From NCBI GenBank assembly GCA_003520455.1, contig DOUV01000640.1:10745-37606 (forward strand): 26,862 nt of DNA. The letters run 5' to 3'. Source of the stretch: Chloroflexota bacterium (GTDB lineage Bacteria > Chloroflexota > Anaerolineae > Ardenticatenales > Ardenticatenaceae). The stretch's first letter is position 1. Each line of letters starts with the position of its first letter. Below, piece after piece: positions 20,897 to 26,862 of this stretch. A model generated the notes under the pieces. That model saw nothing but the letters and a program-made list of their open reading frames with translations. It was not told where the DNA came from and searched no databases. The position numbers and the translations under genes were made by a program.

Positions 20897-21382
20897 TCAC
20901 AGCTTGTAGCCGATCATCCGGAGGAAGGCCTTGCGCTTCTGAATTTCGGTCTCGTCCTCCACGCCCTGTGTTTTCATGCCATCAATCACGCCCAGGATCC
21001 CGCGGCCCTGGTCGGTTTCAGCGACAATCACTTCGACCGGGTTGGCCGTCGCGCAAAAAATGCCGCAGACCTCAGGCACTCCTTGGATGGTGTTGAGGAT
21101 GTTGATCGGGTAGAAACCCGACCCGAGGAACAGGATAAAGGCGTGGCCGGTCGAGAGGGCCAGGGCGTTCTTCCTGGCCAGCTCGATCATTTCGTCGTCG
21201 GTGCCCGACCAGCGCACCAGGGCTGGCCCGGATGACTCGCAGAACGCCAGGCCGAACTTGATGCCGGGAACGCTCGTCACCAGCGCTTCGTGGATGTCCT
21301 CGACGGTCTTGATGAAGTGGCTCTGGCCAAGGATGAAGTTGGTATCCGCGGGCTTGTCAATCTTGACAGTCGTGAGTTCCAT
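20897..21382 (-). CDS. Adenosine-specific kinase (DUF355 family)
   Basis: A 161-residue soluble protein of the small family called adenosine-specific kinase (PF04008), known mostly from archaea and thermophilic or anaerobic bacteria. The start (ATG at 21380-21382 on the minus strand) has AGGAGG eight bases upstream; longer in-frame extensions have no site and no conservation. Family hallmarks are SGPALVRWSGTDDEM (51-65), FLGSGFYPINILN (85-97), GVPEVCGIFCATANPVEVIVAET (101-123, quoted in part) and QGRGILGVIDG (125-135). Length matches the family. By family name it phosphorylates adenosine to AMP, but I know little direct enzymology. Neighbouring CBS domains also bind adenine nucleotides, which may or may not be meaningful. 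Confidence 0.92.
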   Translation of the reverse strand: MELTTVKIDKPADTNFILGQSHFIKTVEDIHEALVTSVPGIKFGLAFCESSGPALVRWSGTDDEMIELARKNALALSTGHAFILFLGSGFYPINILNTIQGVPEVCGIFCATANPVEVIVAETDQGRGILGVIDGMKTQGVEDETEIQKRKAFLRMIGYKL

Positions 21383-21672
21383 TTGAGTTGCCTCCTGCTG
21401 GCAGTCGTGGTGATCAAACGGGGTGCTCGGACAGGTCGGTGGCGGCTCATTGTACCGGTTGCGCCGCCGATCCGCCAGCGGTACCGCCCGGTGAGGCCGG
21501 CCGTTTTCGTCCCCAGAAGACACGCTCGGCGGACCCGGTGCCGGGAGATCGAGAGAGGGCAAGCTGCAATGCAAAGCGCCGGGGGCGACCCCGGCGCTTT
21601 GGCACTGAGAACCTCGCCCCGGCCAGGGGCGGAGCGGCTCCCGGGCCTCCTGAGGCGTCTCCAATGGGGGTC
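21383..21672. other. Gap between CBS and adenosine-specific kinase genes
   Basis: About 290 bases with no supported gene. A strong hairpin lies at 21573-21600. The minus-strand hexamer TACAAT (21449-21454) may be a -10 for the kinase gene, but no -35 matches. Plus-strand frames through here are opposite-strand shadows. Confidence 0.45.
21573..21600 (-). terminator. Probable terminator hairpin after the CBS gene
   Basis: AAAGCGCCGGGG and CCCCGGCGCTTT form a perfect 12-base stem with a GCGA loop on the plus strand (TCGC read on the minus strand). It lies 73 bases past the stop of the minus-strand CBS gene. The A/T ends of the stem give a short T3 after it on either strand, so it may end transcription weakly. 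Confidence 0.5.
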
Positions 21673-22116
21673 TCAGTAGTCCCAGAAGAGACGCGCCCCG
21701 CGGGTCTCCAGGAGTTCCAGGAAGAAGTAGAAGAGGTCGGTCTTGGTGATGATGCCGACGAGATGGCCATCCAGCAGCACCGGCAGGCAACTGATGCGGT
21801 GATTGCGCATCATCTGGCCGGCCTCAAGCAGGGTCGCTCCAGGTGTCACCGTCACGACCGTTTCGGTCATCACGTCGCCGACGCAGAGATCGGTCAGCAT
21901 AGGCGCGCTGGCGTAGGGGTCATCCACCGGGAGGACCGGCGCGTGGGTTGCAAGCCGCAGGTCACGATCACTCACGATACCGATCAAGTGATTATCAGTC
22001 GTAACAACCGGGAGATGGTGAATCCGGCCAGCGGCCATCAAGGAAATAGCAACCGAGACGGCGGTCTCCGGTGTAATGGTCATTGGGTTGCGGGTCATGC
22101 GCTGGGCAACGAGCAT
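21673..22116 (-). CDS. Two-CBS-domain protein
   Basis: A 147-residue stand-alone pair of CBS domains, a module that usually binds adenine nucleotides and regulates a partner. The ATG follows GGAAGGAG seven bases upstream. Domain 1 (about 1-60) has RMTRNPMTITPETAVSVA and IVSDRDLRLA (48-57); domain 2 (about 76-135) has DVMTETVVTVTPGATLLEA and GIITKTDLFYF. The S/T-D-R/K-D-L ending of each domain is the usual phosphate contact of the nucleotide site. No enzymatic or transport domain is attached, so the partner is unknown. It is upstream of the adenosine-specific kinase on the same strand, but a hairpin and 290 bases separate them. Confidence 0.93.
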   Translation of the reverse strand: MLVAQRMTRNPMTITPETAVSVAISLMAAGRIHHLPVVTTDNHLIGIVSDRDLRLATHAPVLPVDDPYASAPMLTDLCVGDVMTETVVTVTPGATLLEAGQMMRNHRISCLPVLLDGHLVGIITKTDLFYFFLELLETRGARLFWDY

Positions 22117-22157
22117 TCGGCGTCTCCTTCCGCGCGCTGCACCGATGAACCGTGTAT

Positions 22158-22192
22158 TGGTAGCCTACCAGCACCTGGTGCCCGATGGCACC
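22158..22192. repeat. Chain of overlapping palindromes upstream of the CBS gene
   Basis: Three inverted repeats share bases: TGGTAGCCTACCA (22158-22170), ACCAGCACCTGGT (22167-22179) and GGTGCCCGATGGCACC (22177-22192). Pairing of one limits pairing of the next. They lie 42-76 bases before the CBS start on the minus strand and may be an operator cluster or a switching leader. Confidence 0.4.
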
Positions 22193-22410
22193 GCATTCTG
22201 TCAGCTTTTGCGCTGCGTTTTGTCATTCTGGCAGGCGGTCTCCTCCTCTTTTTCGCTGTGGACGCCGTCTCACCGCGCGAGGGTGGACGCGGCCAGGTGG
22301 GGTGATCGCCAGGGAGCCGTACCGGGGCCCCACATTCGGCGAGAATCAGTCTTGACGCAGCGATGGAATTGAGACTACGATAGAGCCATCGATCCCGCGC
22401 CGCTTCAGGC

Positions 22411-22490
22411 CGGCTAGAGCATCGGTCAAGGCCTCAGACTTCCGAAGTCTGGTGGGGATCGTGCTGGCCCAAAACGCGCTCCGCCGGGGG
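22411..22490 (-). repeat. Dispersed intergenic repeat, copy B (inverted)
   Basis: Read on the minus strand this matches the repeat at about 37-115: GGAGCGCG, GGGCCAGCACG, CCCACCAGACTTC, the palindrome at 22435-22451, TCTGAGG, then CTTGACCGATGCTCTAG. The match stops near 22411 on one side and about 22490 on the other. With copy A it forms an inverted pair about 22 kb apart. Confidence 0.7.
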
Positions 22491-22517
22491 TGATCGAGGC
22501 GCGCCCCGGCCGCAAAC

Positions 22518-22534
22518 AAGACTTCGGAAGTCTT
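22518..22534. repeat. Third copy of the AGACTTCGGAAGTCT palindrome
   Basis: AAGACTTCGGAAGTCTT is an 8-1-8 inverted repeat with the same 15-base centre as the palindromes in copies A (72-88) and B (22435-22451), but its flanks differ. It lies 66 bases from the palindrome of copy B, so the palindrome moves or persists separately from the longer repeat. Confidence 0.65.
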
Positions 22535-22633
22535 TGCCCTCCCCCCGCGGGATGACGTGACCGGGGGGCTAGAAACTCTTCGTCTGGTTCCCGGCACGCC
22601 CGGCTGCCAGCGAGTGGTGGGCTTCGGCAGACT

Positions 22634-22661
22634 TTGCGTGCAGGTGCTCCTGGACTATACT
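22634..22661 (+). promoter_or_regulatory. Promoter of a short transcript before the dynamin gene
   Basis: TTGCGT (22634-22639) and TATACT (22656-22661) are 16 bases apart. Transcription would begin near 22668 and meet a strong terminator about 105 bases later, with no reading frame between. Confidence 0.45.
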
Positions 22662-22663
22662 CT

Positions 22664-22776
22664 GTCACCAACGTGACTGCCACGATGAGGCTCGTGGGCG
22701 GTCGCTGACATAAGAAATGCGCCCCTTGTGAGCTAATAGCCTCTACCACCCGTCATTGGCGGGGGTAGAGGCTTTT
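22664..22776 (+). ncRNA. Possible small RNA or attenuated leader
   Basis: Between a sigma-70-type promoter and a rho-independent terminator lies about 110 bases with a row of hairpins: GTCAC/GTGAC (22664-22677), CCACGA/TCGTGG (22680-22697) and the terminator stem. No open frame with a ribosome binding site is present. I do not recognise a known riboswitch or RNA family. It may act as a free small RNA or control read-through into the dynamin-like GTPase gene starting 20 bases later. Confidence 0.35.
22738..22776 (+). terminator. Rho-independent terminator
   Basis: AGCCTCTACC (22738-22747) pairs with GGTAGAGGCT (22764-22773), with further CCC/GGG pairs possible inside, and TTTTCT follows the stem. 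It is the only hairpin in this part with both a strong stem and a T run. Confidence 0.75.
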
Positions 22777-22795
22777 CTATTGGTTGGCGCGGTCA

Positions 22796-24838
22796 ATGGA
22801 GCCGATGAACGATCATCTTCAATCCGGCGCAAGGAGTCCGCTCAGCGAGAATCACGCCCGGCGCGTCCTCGCCACAGTGAAGTATGTCGATGAACTGCTG
22901 GTCCAACTCCAGCACCTGGGCCGGGGTGAGATCTCGGTGTTCGAGGGTATCACGGTTGACCTCACCCCGGCCCAGGCCGGTTACGTGCTCGACACGTTGA
23001 CTGCAATTCGGCAGCGCCTGCTGGAGACATTAGAGCGGTGCGGGGTGACACTGCCGGCCTCCCGGCAGACCGTCACTTGGGCGATGCAAGTCATGCTGAC
23101 AATGGTTGACATCTCACTCTCCGAGATGCGACCGGAGTCGATGCGGGGATACGGTGCCCTCGATACCGGGTATGCCGTTGCCATCGATGCCGCGATTGAG
23201 GACCTCTCGCGGCTCATCGCGCGCCTGAAGCAGTTCCTGGCGACCGGTCTAGGCGAGGATCTCGAGACCCGCTTCGCACGCCTCGAGCGCGCACCGGTGG
23301 ATGTGGCGCTGCTCACTACGCTCACCCGCATCGTGCGCGACCGGGGGCTTGTGGAGTTGCGGCCCGCGCTTGAAAGCGTGGTAGAGCGGCTGGAGCGACC
23401 GGCGTTTGAAATCGCCGTCTTCGGTCGTGCCAGTGCAGGGAAGTCGTCCCTCCTGAATGCACTGGTTGGGATGCCGGTGCTCCCTGTCGGCGTCGTGCCT
23501 GTCACGGCAGTCCCCGTTCGTCTCCGGCGCGGGACCGAAACACGGGCGTGGATCAGCTTCGCCGACGCCCCGACCATCGAGGTGCCTCCAGCGACGCTGG
23601 TCGAGTTCGCGAGCGAGATGCAGAACCCTGGCAATGCCAGGCGTGTCACCCGGATCGAGGTCGCAGTTGCCAGCGAGGTGCTCCCTTCCGGGGTTGTTCT
23701 TGTTGATACTCCCGGGATCGGCGCGCTCGGAACGAGCGGCACCCAAGAGGCGTACGCCTCCGTGCCGCACGCCGATGCAGGGGTACTCCTCATTCCGGCC
23801 GGCGTGCCGCTCAGCGGCGATGACCTGGCGCTGCTCCGGGCGCTGACCACGGCGGCAGCCAGGCCGCTCCTCGTCGTCAGTAAGTTCGACCTACTGCCGC
23901 CGGAGGATGGTTCCACTTTTCTGGACTACGCGCGAGCGACAGTCGCACGCGAATTCGGCGAGCAGCTTCCCGTCGCGCCCGTCAGCGTCGTCGGCAAGCA
24001 CCGCTATCTATTGGAACTCTGGTTTGCCGAGGCGGTCCAGCCCCTCTTTCGCGATTCGGAGCGGCTGGCGGAGCGCGCGCTCCGGCGTAAGGTCGCCGCA
24101 ATTCGGGAGGCGGTTGCGACCGCGTTGCGCTCGATGCTGGCACAAAGCGTGCACGCCTCAGCGCCGTCGGCGCCGCGCGAGTGGCGCGCCCTCGCTGAGG
24201 CAGGGGCACAACAGTTGGTTGCGGCCCGGGCGGCAATTCGCCAGGCCGCTACGGTGGTGGCCGAGGCGCAAGCGGAGGGACTTGACGCGGCGGCGGCCCG
24301 TCTGGCGGCGGCGTACGCTCAAGAGCAGACGATTGACGCCGAGGTGGAAGTTGACCGGGCGATCCGCACGCTCGTGGATGGGGCCTCGCGTGACGTGCGG
24401 GAGCAGTTGGAAGAGCTCCGCGCGACACTGCTCGAGAGAGCGAGCCAGCTCTCAGAGCATGCGGGCCTCCAGCCACCGGCACCCGATGATTTGCACGTCG
24501 ACCTCTCGGGGATGCCCCTCTTGCCCGCCGGCCCGTGGCTCGCCGCGCCGGTCCGGCGCCCCCATCTGGCTCGCTACCTGACGCGCGGTTTGCAGGGGCG
24601 CGTGCGTCGACTGCTCGAAGCGGCGGCCGACCCTCGCCTGAGTATCGAATTACGCCGCTACGCGTGGGCCTTCGAGCGCTGGGCCGAGGGCGCGTATCAG
24701 CGGCTCGCGCGACAGTATGATGAGGTGATCGAACCGGCCCGCGGCACGTTGGAGCGGGGAGAATCGGAGGCGGGGCAGTCTCTTGATCTCGACGGGTTAC
24801 GGGCCGACCTGGCCGCGATTGAGTCGTTCATCGCGTAG
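22796..24838 (+). CDS. Dynamin-like GTPase
   Basis: A 680-residue large GTPase of the bacterial dynamin family, thought to bind and remodel or protect membranes. The start is uncertain (TTG 22784, ATG 22796 or ATG 22805); none has a good ribosome binding site. Residues 1-200 are helical and precede the GTPase core: G1 is GRASAGKSS (210-218), the G2 threonine is probably T237 in VPVTAVP, G3 is DTPG (304-307) and G4 is SKFD (362-365, serine in place of the usual T or N). A long alpha-helical, alanine- and arginine-rich stalk (about 400-560) follows, then a short segment with hydrophobic residues (515-560) that could touch membrane. There is no obvious transmembrane helix. Many bacterial dynamins come in pairs; no second one is here. 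Confidence 0.88.
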   Translation: MEPMNDHLQSGARSPLSENHARRVLATVKYVDELLVQLQHLGRGEISVFEGITVDLTPAQAGYVLDTLTAIRQRLLETLERCGVTLPASRQTVTWAMQVMLTMVDISLSEMRPESMRGYGALDTGYAVAIDAAIEDLSRLIARLKQFLATGLGEDLETRFARLERAPVDVALLTTLTRIVRDRGLVELRPALESVVERLERPAFEIAVFGRASAGKSSLLNALVGMPVLPVGVVPVTAVPVRLRRGTETRAWISFADAPTIEVPPATLVEFASEMQNPGNARRVTRIEVAVASEVLPSGVVLVDTPGIGALGTSGTQEAYASVPHADAGVLLIPAGVPLSGDDLALLRALTTAAARPLLVVSKFDLLPPEDGSTFLDYARATVAREFGEQLPVAPVSVVGKHRYLLELWFAEAVQPLFRDSERLAERALRRKVAAIREAVATALRSMLAQSVHASAPSAPREWRALAEAGAQQLVAARAAIRQAATVVAEAQAEGLDAAAARLAAAYAQEQTIDAEVEVDRAIRTLVDGASRDVREQLEELRATLLERASQLSEHAGLQPPAPDDLHVDLSGMPLLPAGPWLAAPVRRPHLARYLTRGLQGRVRRLLEAAADPRLSIELRRYAWAFERWAEGAYQRLARQYDEVIEPARGTLERGESEAGQSLDLDGLRADLAAIESFIA

Positions 24839-24867
24839 TCACGTTGTTCTTTCAAGAGGTCACAACG

Positions 24868-25074
24868 ATGAATCTTTGGCATAACCTCCCACGCCGTCCC
24901 GAGGTGCCGAGACGGGTGACGATGATCGTGGGGATTCCGAAGGGCACCCGGAACAAGGACGAAGATGACATCCCGGCAGAGGCGCCTGGTTGGGACGACG
25001 CCGCAGCGGCGCGGCCGATCATCGCGGGTATCATCCAGACGTACCCGCGATGCTGCGGAGCGCCCCATGGCTGA
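24868..25074 (+). pseudogene. 5' remnant of an inorganic pyrophosphatase gene, overlapping the MFS start
   Basis: The first 32 residues after ATG 24868 (AAGAGGT seven bases upstream) follow the start of family I soluble inorganic pyrophosphatase: MNLWHNLP, then VGIPKGTRNK with E at 31, compared with the usual MNLWHDLPxG and IEIPKGSRNKYE. After this the match stops; the enzyme's metal-binding core is missing and the frame goes on with unrelated residues to a stop at 25072-25074. The full enzyme has about 175 residues. The frame still has a ribosome binding site and ends 8 bases inside the MFS gene, so it may act as a translated leader coupled to the transporter. Confidence 0.68.
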
Positions 25075-26320
25075 ATCGGAGGTTGAAACCAGCACAACTA
25101 CTCCCCGTTCCTGGCTGACACCAACAGTGTGGGGGGTGGCCCTCACCAGCTTTCTCAGCGACGCCGGCCATGAGGCGGGTACGGCCATTTTGCCGCTCTT
25201 TCTGGCTGCCATCGGCGCACCGCCTGTTGCGCTCGGTGCCATCGAGGGCATTGCCGATGGTCTCTCGAGTGGTGCGAAGCTCATCGCGGGTTGGTGGGGT
25301 GATCGTGTGGCGCGGCGGAAGCCGATTGTTGTGGTGGGATACGCGTTGACCGGGTTCTCTGTCGGCCTGTTCGCACTGGCGACGAGTTGGCCCTTTGTTC
25401 TGGTGGCGCGAGCCGTGGGCTGGCTCGGGCGGGGGGTGCGCGGGCCACTGCGCGATGCCATCCTGGTCGATGCCGTCCCGCCCGGGGCCCGCGGGCGAGC
25501 CTTCGGCTTTCACCGCACCGGCGACACCCTCGGCGCCATCGTCGGGCCGCTCCTGGCACTGGCATTGCTCGCTCTGCTCGGGCACGGCGCCCCCGTCGTC
25601 AGCAGCTACCGCTGGCTCTTTGCCCTGGCCATGATCCCGGGCATTCTCAGCGCCCTGACCTTCGCGCTCACTGTTCGTGAGGGGCGCCGCGTGATCGACA
25701 ACCCGCACGGCTTCCTGGCGGCCTTCGGGGCCCTGCCGCCGGCCTTCCGAACCTACCTGGTCGGGGTGGCCCTCTTCGGCGCGGGCGACTTCGCCCACTC
25801 CCTGCTGACCCTCCGCGCCAGCCAGGTGTTGGCTCCCACGCTGGGCGCCGCGCGGGCGGGGCAGATCGCCGTGGGGCTCTACATCCTCCACAACAGCCTG
25901 TACGCAGTTGCTTCCTATCCCATCGGCGTCCTGGCCGACCGCTTCAACCCGCGCCGGCTGCTGGCGCTCGGCTACGTCTTGATGGGAGTGATGGCGCTGT
26001 TGCTCATGCAGTCCTCGTCGGCGCTCGTGAACCTGGCGTCGATCTTTGTTTTTGGTGGGCTGGCGATTGCAGCGGAGGACACCCTGGAAGGCACCGTGGC
26101 GGCCCAGCTCTTGCCGGCCGCGCTGCGCAGCACGGGGTACGGCGCCCTGGCGGCCGTCAACGGGCTGGGGGACACGCTCTCCAGTCTGGTGGTCGGCTTC
26201 TTGTGGACAGCGGTCACGCCAGCAGCCGGCTTTGCCTACACGGTGGTACTCAGCCTGGCGGGGGCTGCCGTCGTCTGGTGGGGCGCTCGCGGCCACGCGC
26301 GCCGAGGAAGCGCAAGCTGA
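25067..26320 (+). CDS. Major facilitator superfamily transporter
   Basis: A 417-residue secondary transporter of the inner membrane with about twelve helices. I use ATG 25067, which overlaps the end of the pyrophosphatase remnant; a longer frame from 24965 adds an arginine-rich stretch with no hydrophobic part. The MFS signature after helix 2 is GWWGDRVARRKP (76-87), with its echo in the second half, GVLADRFNPRRL (about 288-299). SFLSDAGHEAGTAILPLFL (28-46) marks the first helix and is typical of a common, uncharacterised group often annotated only as MFS transporter. Substrate cannot be read from sequence. Loss of the neighbouring phosphatase-type genes gives no safe hint. Confidence 0.9.
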   Translation: MAESEVETSTTTPRSWLTPTVWGVALTSFLSDAGHEAGTAILPLFLAAIGAPPVALGAIEGIADGLSSGAKLIAGWWGDRVARRKPIVVVGYALTGFSVGLFALATSWPFVLVARAVGWLGRGVRGPLRDAILVDAVPPGARGRAFGFHRTGDTLGAIVGPLLALALLALLGHGAPVVSSYRWLFALAMIPGILSALTFALTVREGRRVIDNPHGFLAAFGALPPAFRTYLVGVALFGAGDFAHSLLTLRASQVLAPTLGAARAGQIAVGLYILHNSLYAVASYPIGVLADRFNPRRLLALGYVLMGVMALLLMQSSSALVNLASIFVFGGLAIAAEDTLEGTVAAQLLPAALRSTGYGALAAVNGLGDTLSSLVVGFLWTAVTPAAGFAYTVVLSLAGAAVVWWGARGHARRGSAS

Positions 26321-26353
26321 GCAGGGATCCAGGAGCGACCAGGGACAGGCGTT

Positions 26354-26542
26354 ATGCTCGTACGGCAGGGACAGACGGAATGGAATCGAGGGGAACGGTT
26401 GCGCGGGCCGGGCCTGGGCACCGAGACCTTGTGGCGAGTGAGGCAAGACAGCGGTACCATCAACGTCATCGAGGCCGATCATGGTGAGTTCACAATCGGG
26501 TTGCTGAACGATACCTGCCATCGGCGGTCTCGCTCGGGATAA
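26354..26542 (+). pseudogene. Gutted histidine phosphatase (phosphoglycerate mutase-like) gene
   Basis: The 62-codon frame joins the two ends of a histidine phosphatase. It begins MLVRQGQTEWNRGERLRG, matching the LVRHGQTEWN signature except that the catalytic histidine is glutamine (residue 5, or its neighbour by alignment, within RQG). After about residue 25 it jumps to a C-terminal family ending, SGTINVIEADHGEFTIGLLNDTCH. The middle, about 130 residues with the second catalytic histidine, is missing. With both catalytic histidines gone it cannot be an active enzyme. It follows the MFS stop by 33 bases. Confidence 0.75.
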
Positions 26543-26635
26543 CTCGGACTGCTCCACGCCGGAGTGGGGTCGGCCTCCCAGCACATCTATTATGCAAAGT
26601 ACGAACGTACAGGTCTGAAACGTCGGATTTGGGGC

Positions 26636-26663
26636 TTGCATTCTCCAGATCCTTTGCTAGAGT
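26636..26663 (+). promoter_or_regulatory. Possible promoter of the last gene
   Basis: TTGCAT (26636-26641) and TAGAGT (26658-26663) are separated by 16 bases, about 70 bases before the start codon at 26734. A small dyad GTACGAACGTAC lies upstream near 26599-26610. Confidence 0.35.
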
Positions 26664-26733
26664 TGGGGAACTACATTGCTCTCCTCATTGCCGCCCTGTC
26701 GCGGCCGGCGGCCCCGTGAAGGAGCCTGGTACC

Positions 26734-26862
26734 ATGGAGCTTTCGTCGCCGCCCGCCTGCCGGGTTCGATCCTTCCCCCTGCGCCGGGCGCGCCTGGCCG
26801 GGTGCTGGTTGCTGATTCTGGCGCTGCTCCTCTCGGGGATCGGTGCGCCGCGGGCTCCGCTG
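26734..26862 (+). CDS. Exported protein, N-terminal part only
   Basis: The gene runs off the window end after 43 codons. AAGGAG lies nine bases before the ATG. The visible part is a signal sequence: a basic region (RVRSFPLRRARLAG, 10-23), a hydrophobic core (CWLLILALLLSGIG, 24-37) and the start of a mature region. The mature protein is outside the window, so its function cannot be named. The RHS protein at 1975 starts in a similar general way, but such signals are not diagnostic. Confidence 0.65.
   Translation, partial: MELSSPPACRVRSFPLRRARLAGCWLLILALLLSGIGAPRAPL

Larger units (their letters stand above)
22193..22633. other. Intergenic region with the inverted repeat copy
   Basis: No gene is supported between the CBS gene and the promoter at 22634. 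Frames on both strands lack domains and ribosome binding sites. The content recognised is repeat copy B and a separate copy of its palindrome. Confidence 0.5.

Noticed and set aside
20897..21790. 297-residue version of the adenosine-specific kinase
   Set aside because: The first 136 codons come from upstream non-coding DNA, are Pro/Arg-rich, and the AGGAGG site lies directly before the family-conserved start MELTTVKI.
25031..26641. 536-codon open frame on the minus strand
   Set aside because: It is antisense to the MFS transporter and the phosphatase remnant, very rich in Gln, Arg and Pro, with no hydrophobic or catalytic pattern.

Overview
This is a GC-rich bacterial window that reads like an uncultured Chloroflexota chromosome (possibly Thermomicrobia-, Anaerolineae- or Caldilineae-like). 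The evidence is indirect: the kind of respiratory operon, an adenosine-specific kinase, giant Sec-exported SpvB/TcB/RHS proteins, and many dispersed palindromic intergenic repeats. There is no rRNA or other marker, so the phylum is an inference. I saw no tRNA, rRNA, CRISPR array or intact insertion sequence.

Layout. (1) 1-1974: a dispersed repeat copy, a rhomboid protease gene, and an 800-base non-coding stretch with a good promoter about 410 bases before the next gene. (2) 1975-11453: a 2827-residue exported SpvB/TcB/RHS polymorphic toxin whose exchangeable C-terminal tip is a NucB-type DNase. After a gap with its own promoter comes a SUKH (SMI1/KNR4)-like probable immunity gene. (3) 11893-13997: a PAS sensor histidine kinase and an OmpR/PhoB response regulator, 2 bases apart. 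(4) 14079-19887: a respiratory operon encoding a GltD-like FAD/NAD(P) oxidoreductase fused to a 2[4Fe-4S] ferredoxin, a cupredoxin lipoprotein, cytochrome b6, a subunit-IV-like cytochrome b C-terminal half, a Rieske protein and a membrane-anchored dihaem cytochrome c. Together they look like a menaquinol:cytochrome c/cupredoxin oxidoreductase with an added pyridine-nucleotide/ferredoxin module. (5) 20276-22116, minus strand: a second cupredoxin lipoprotein, an adenosine-specific kinase and a two-CBS protein. (6) 22117-26542: an inverted copy of the window-start repeat, a promoter-terminator unit that may make a small RNA, a dynamin-like GTPase, the 5' remnant of an inorganic pyrophosphatase gene whose frame overlaps the start of an MFS transporter, and a remnant of a histidine phosphatase gene. 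(7) 26734-end: the 5' end of a gene for another exported protein.

The points most worth following are the NucB-tipped RHS toxin with its separately promoted immunity gene, the oxidoreductase-ferredoxin fusion inside a b6-type operon (with what looks like a dispersed repeat inserted in frame in its coding sequence), the possible small RNA at 22634-22776, the pair of gutted phosphatase/pyrophosphatase genes around the MFS gene, and the families of perfect palindromes between genes.
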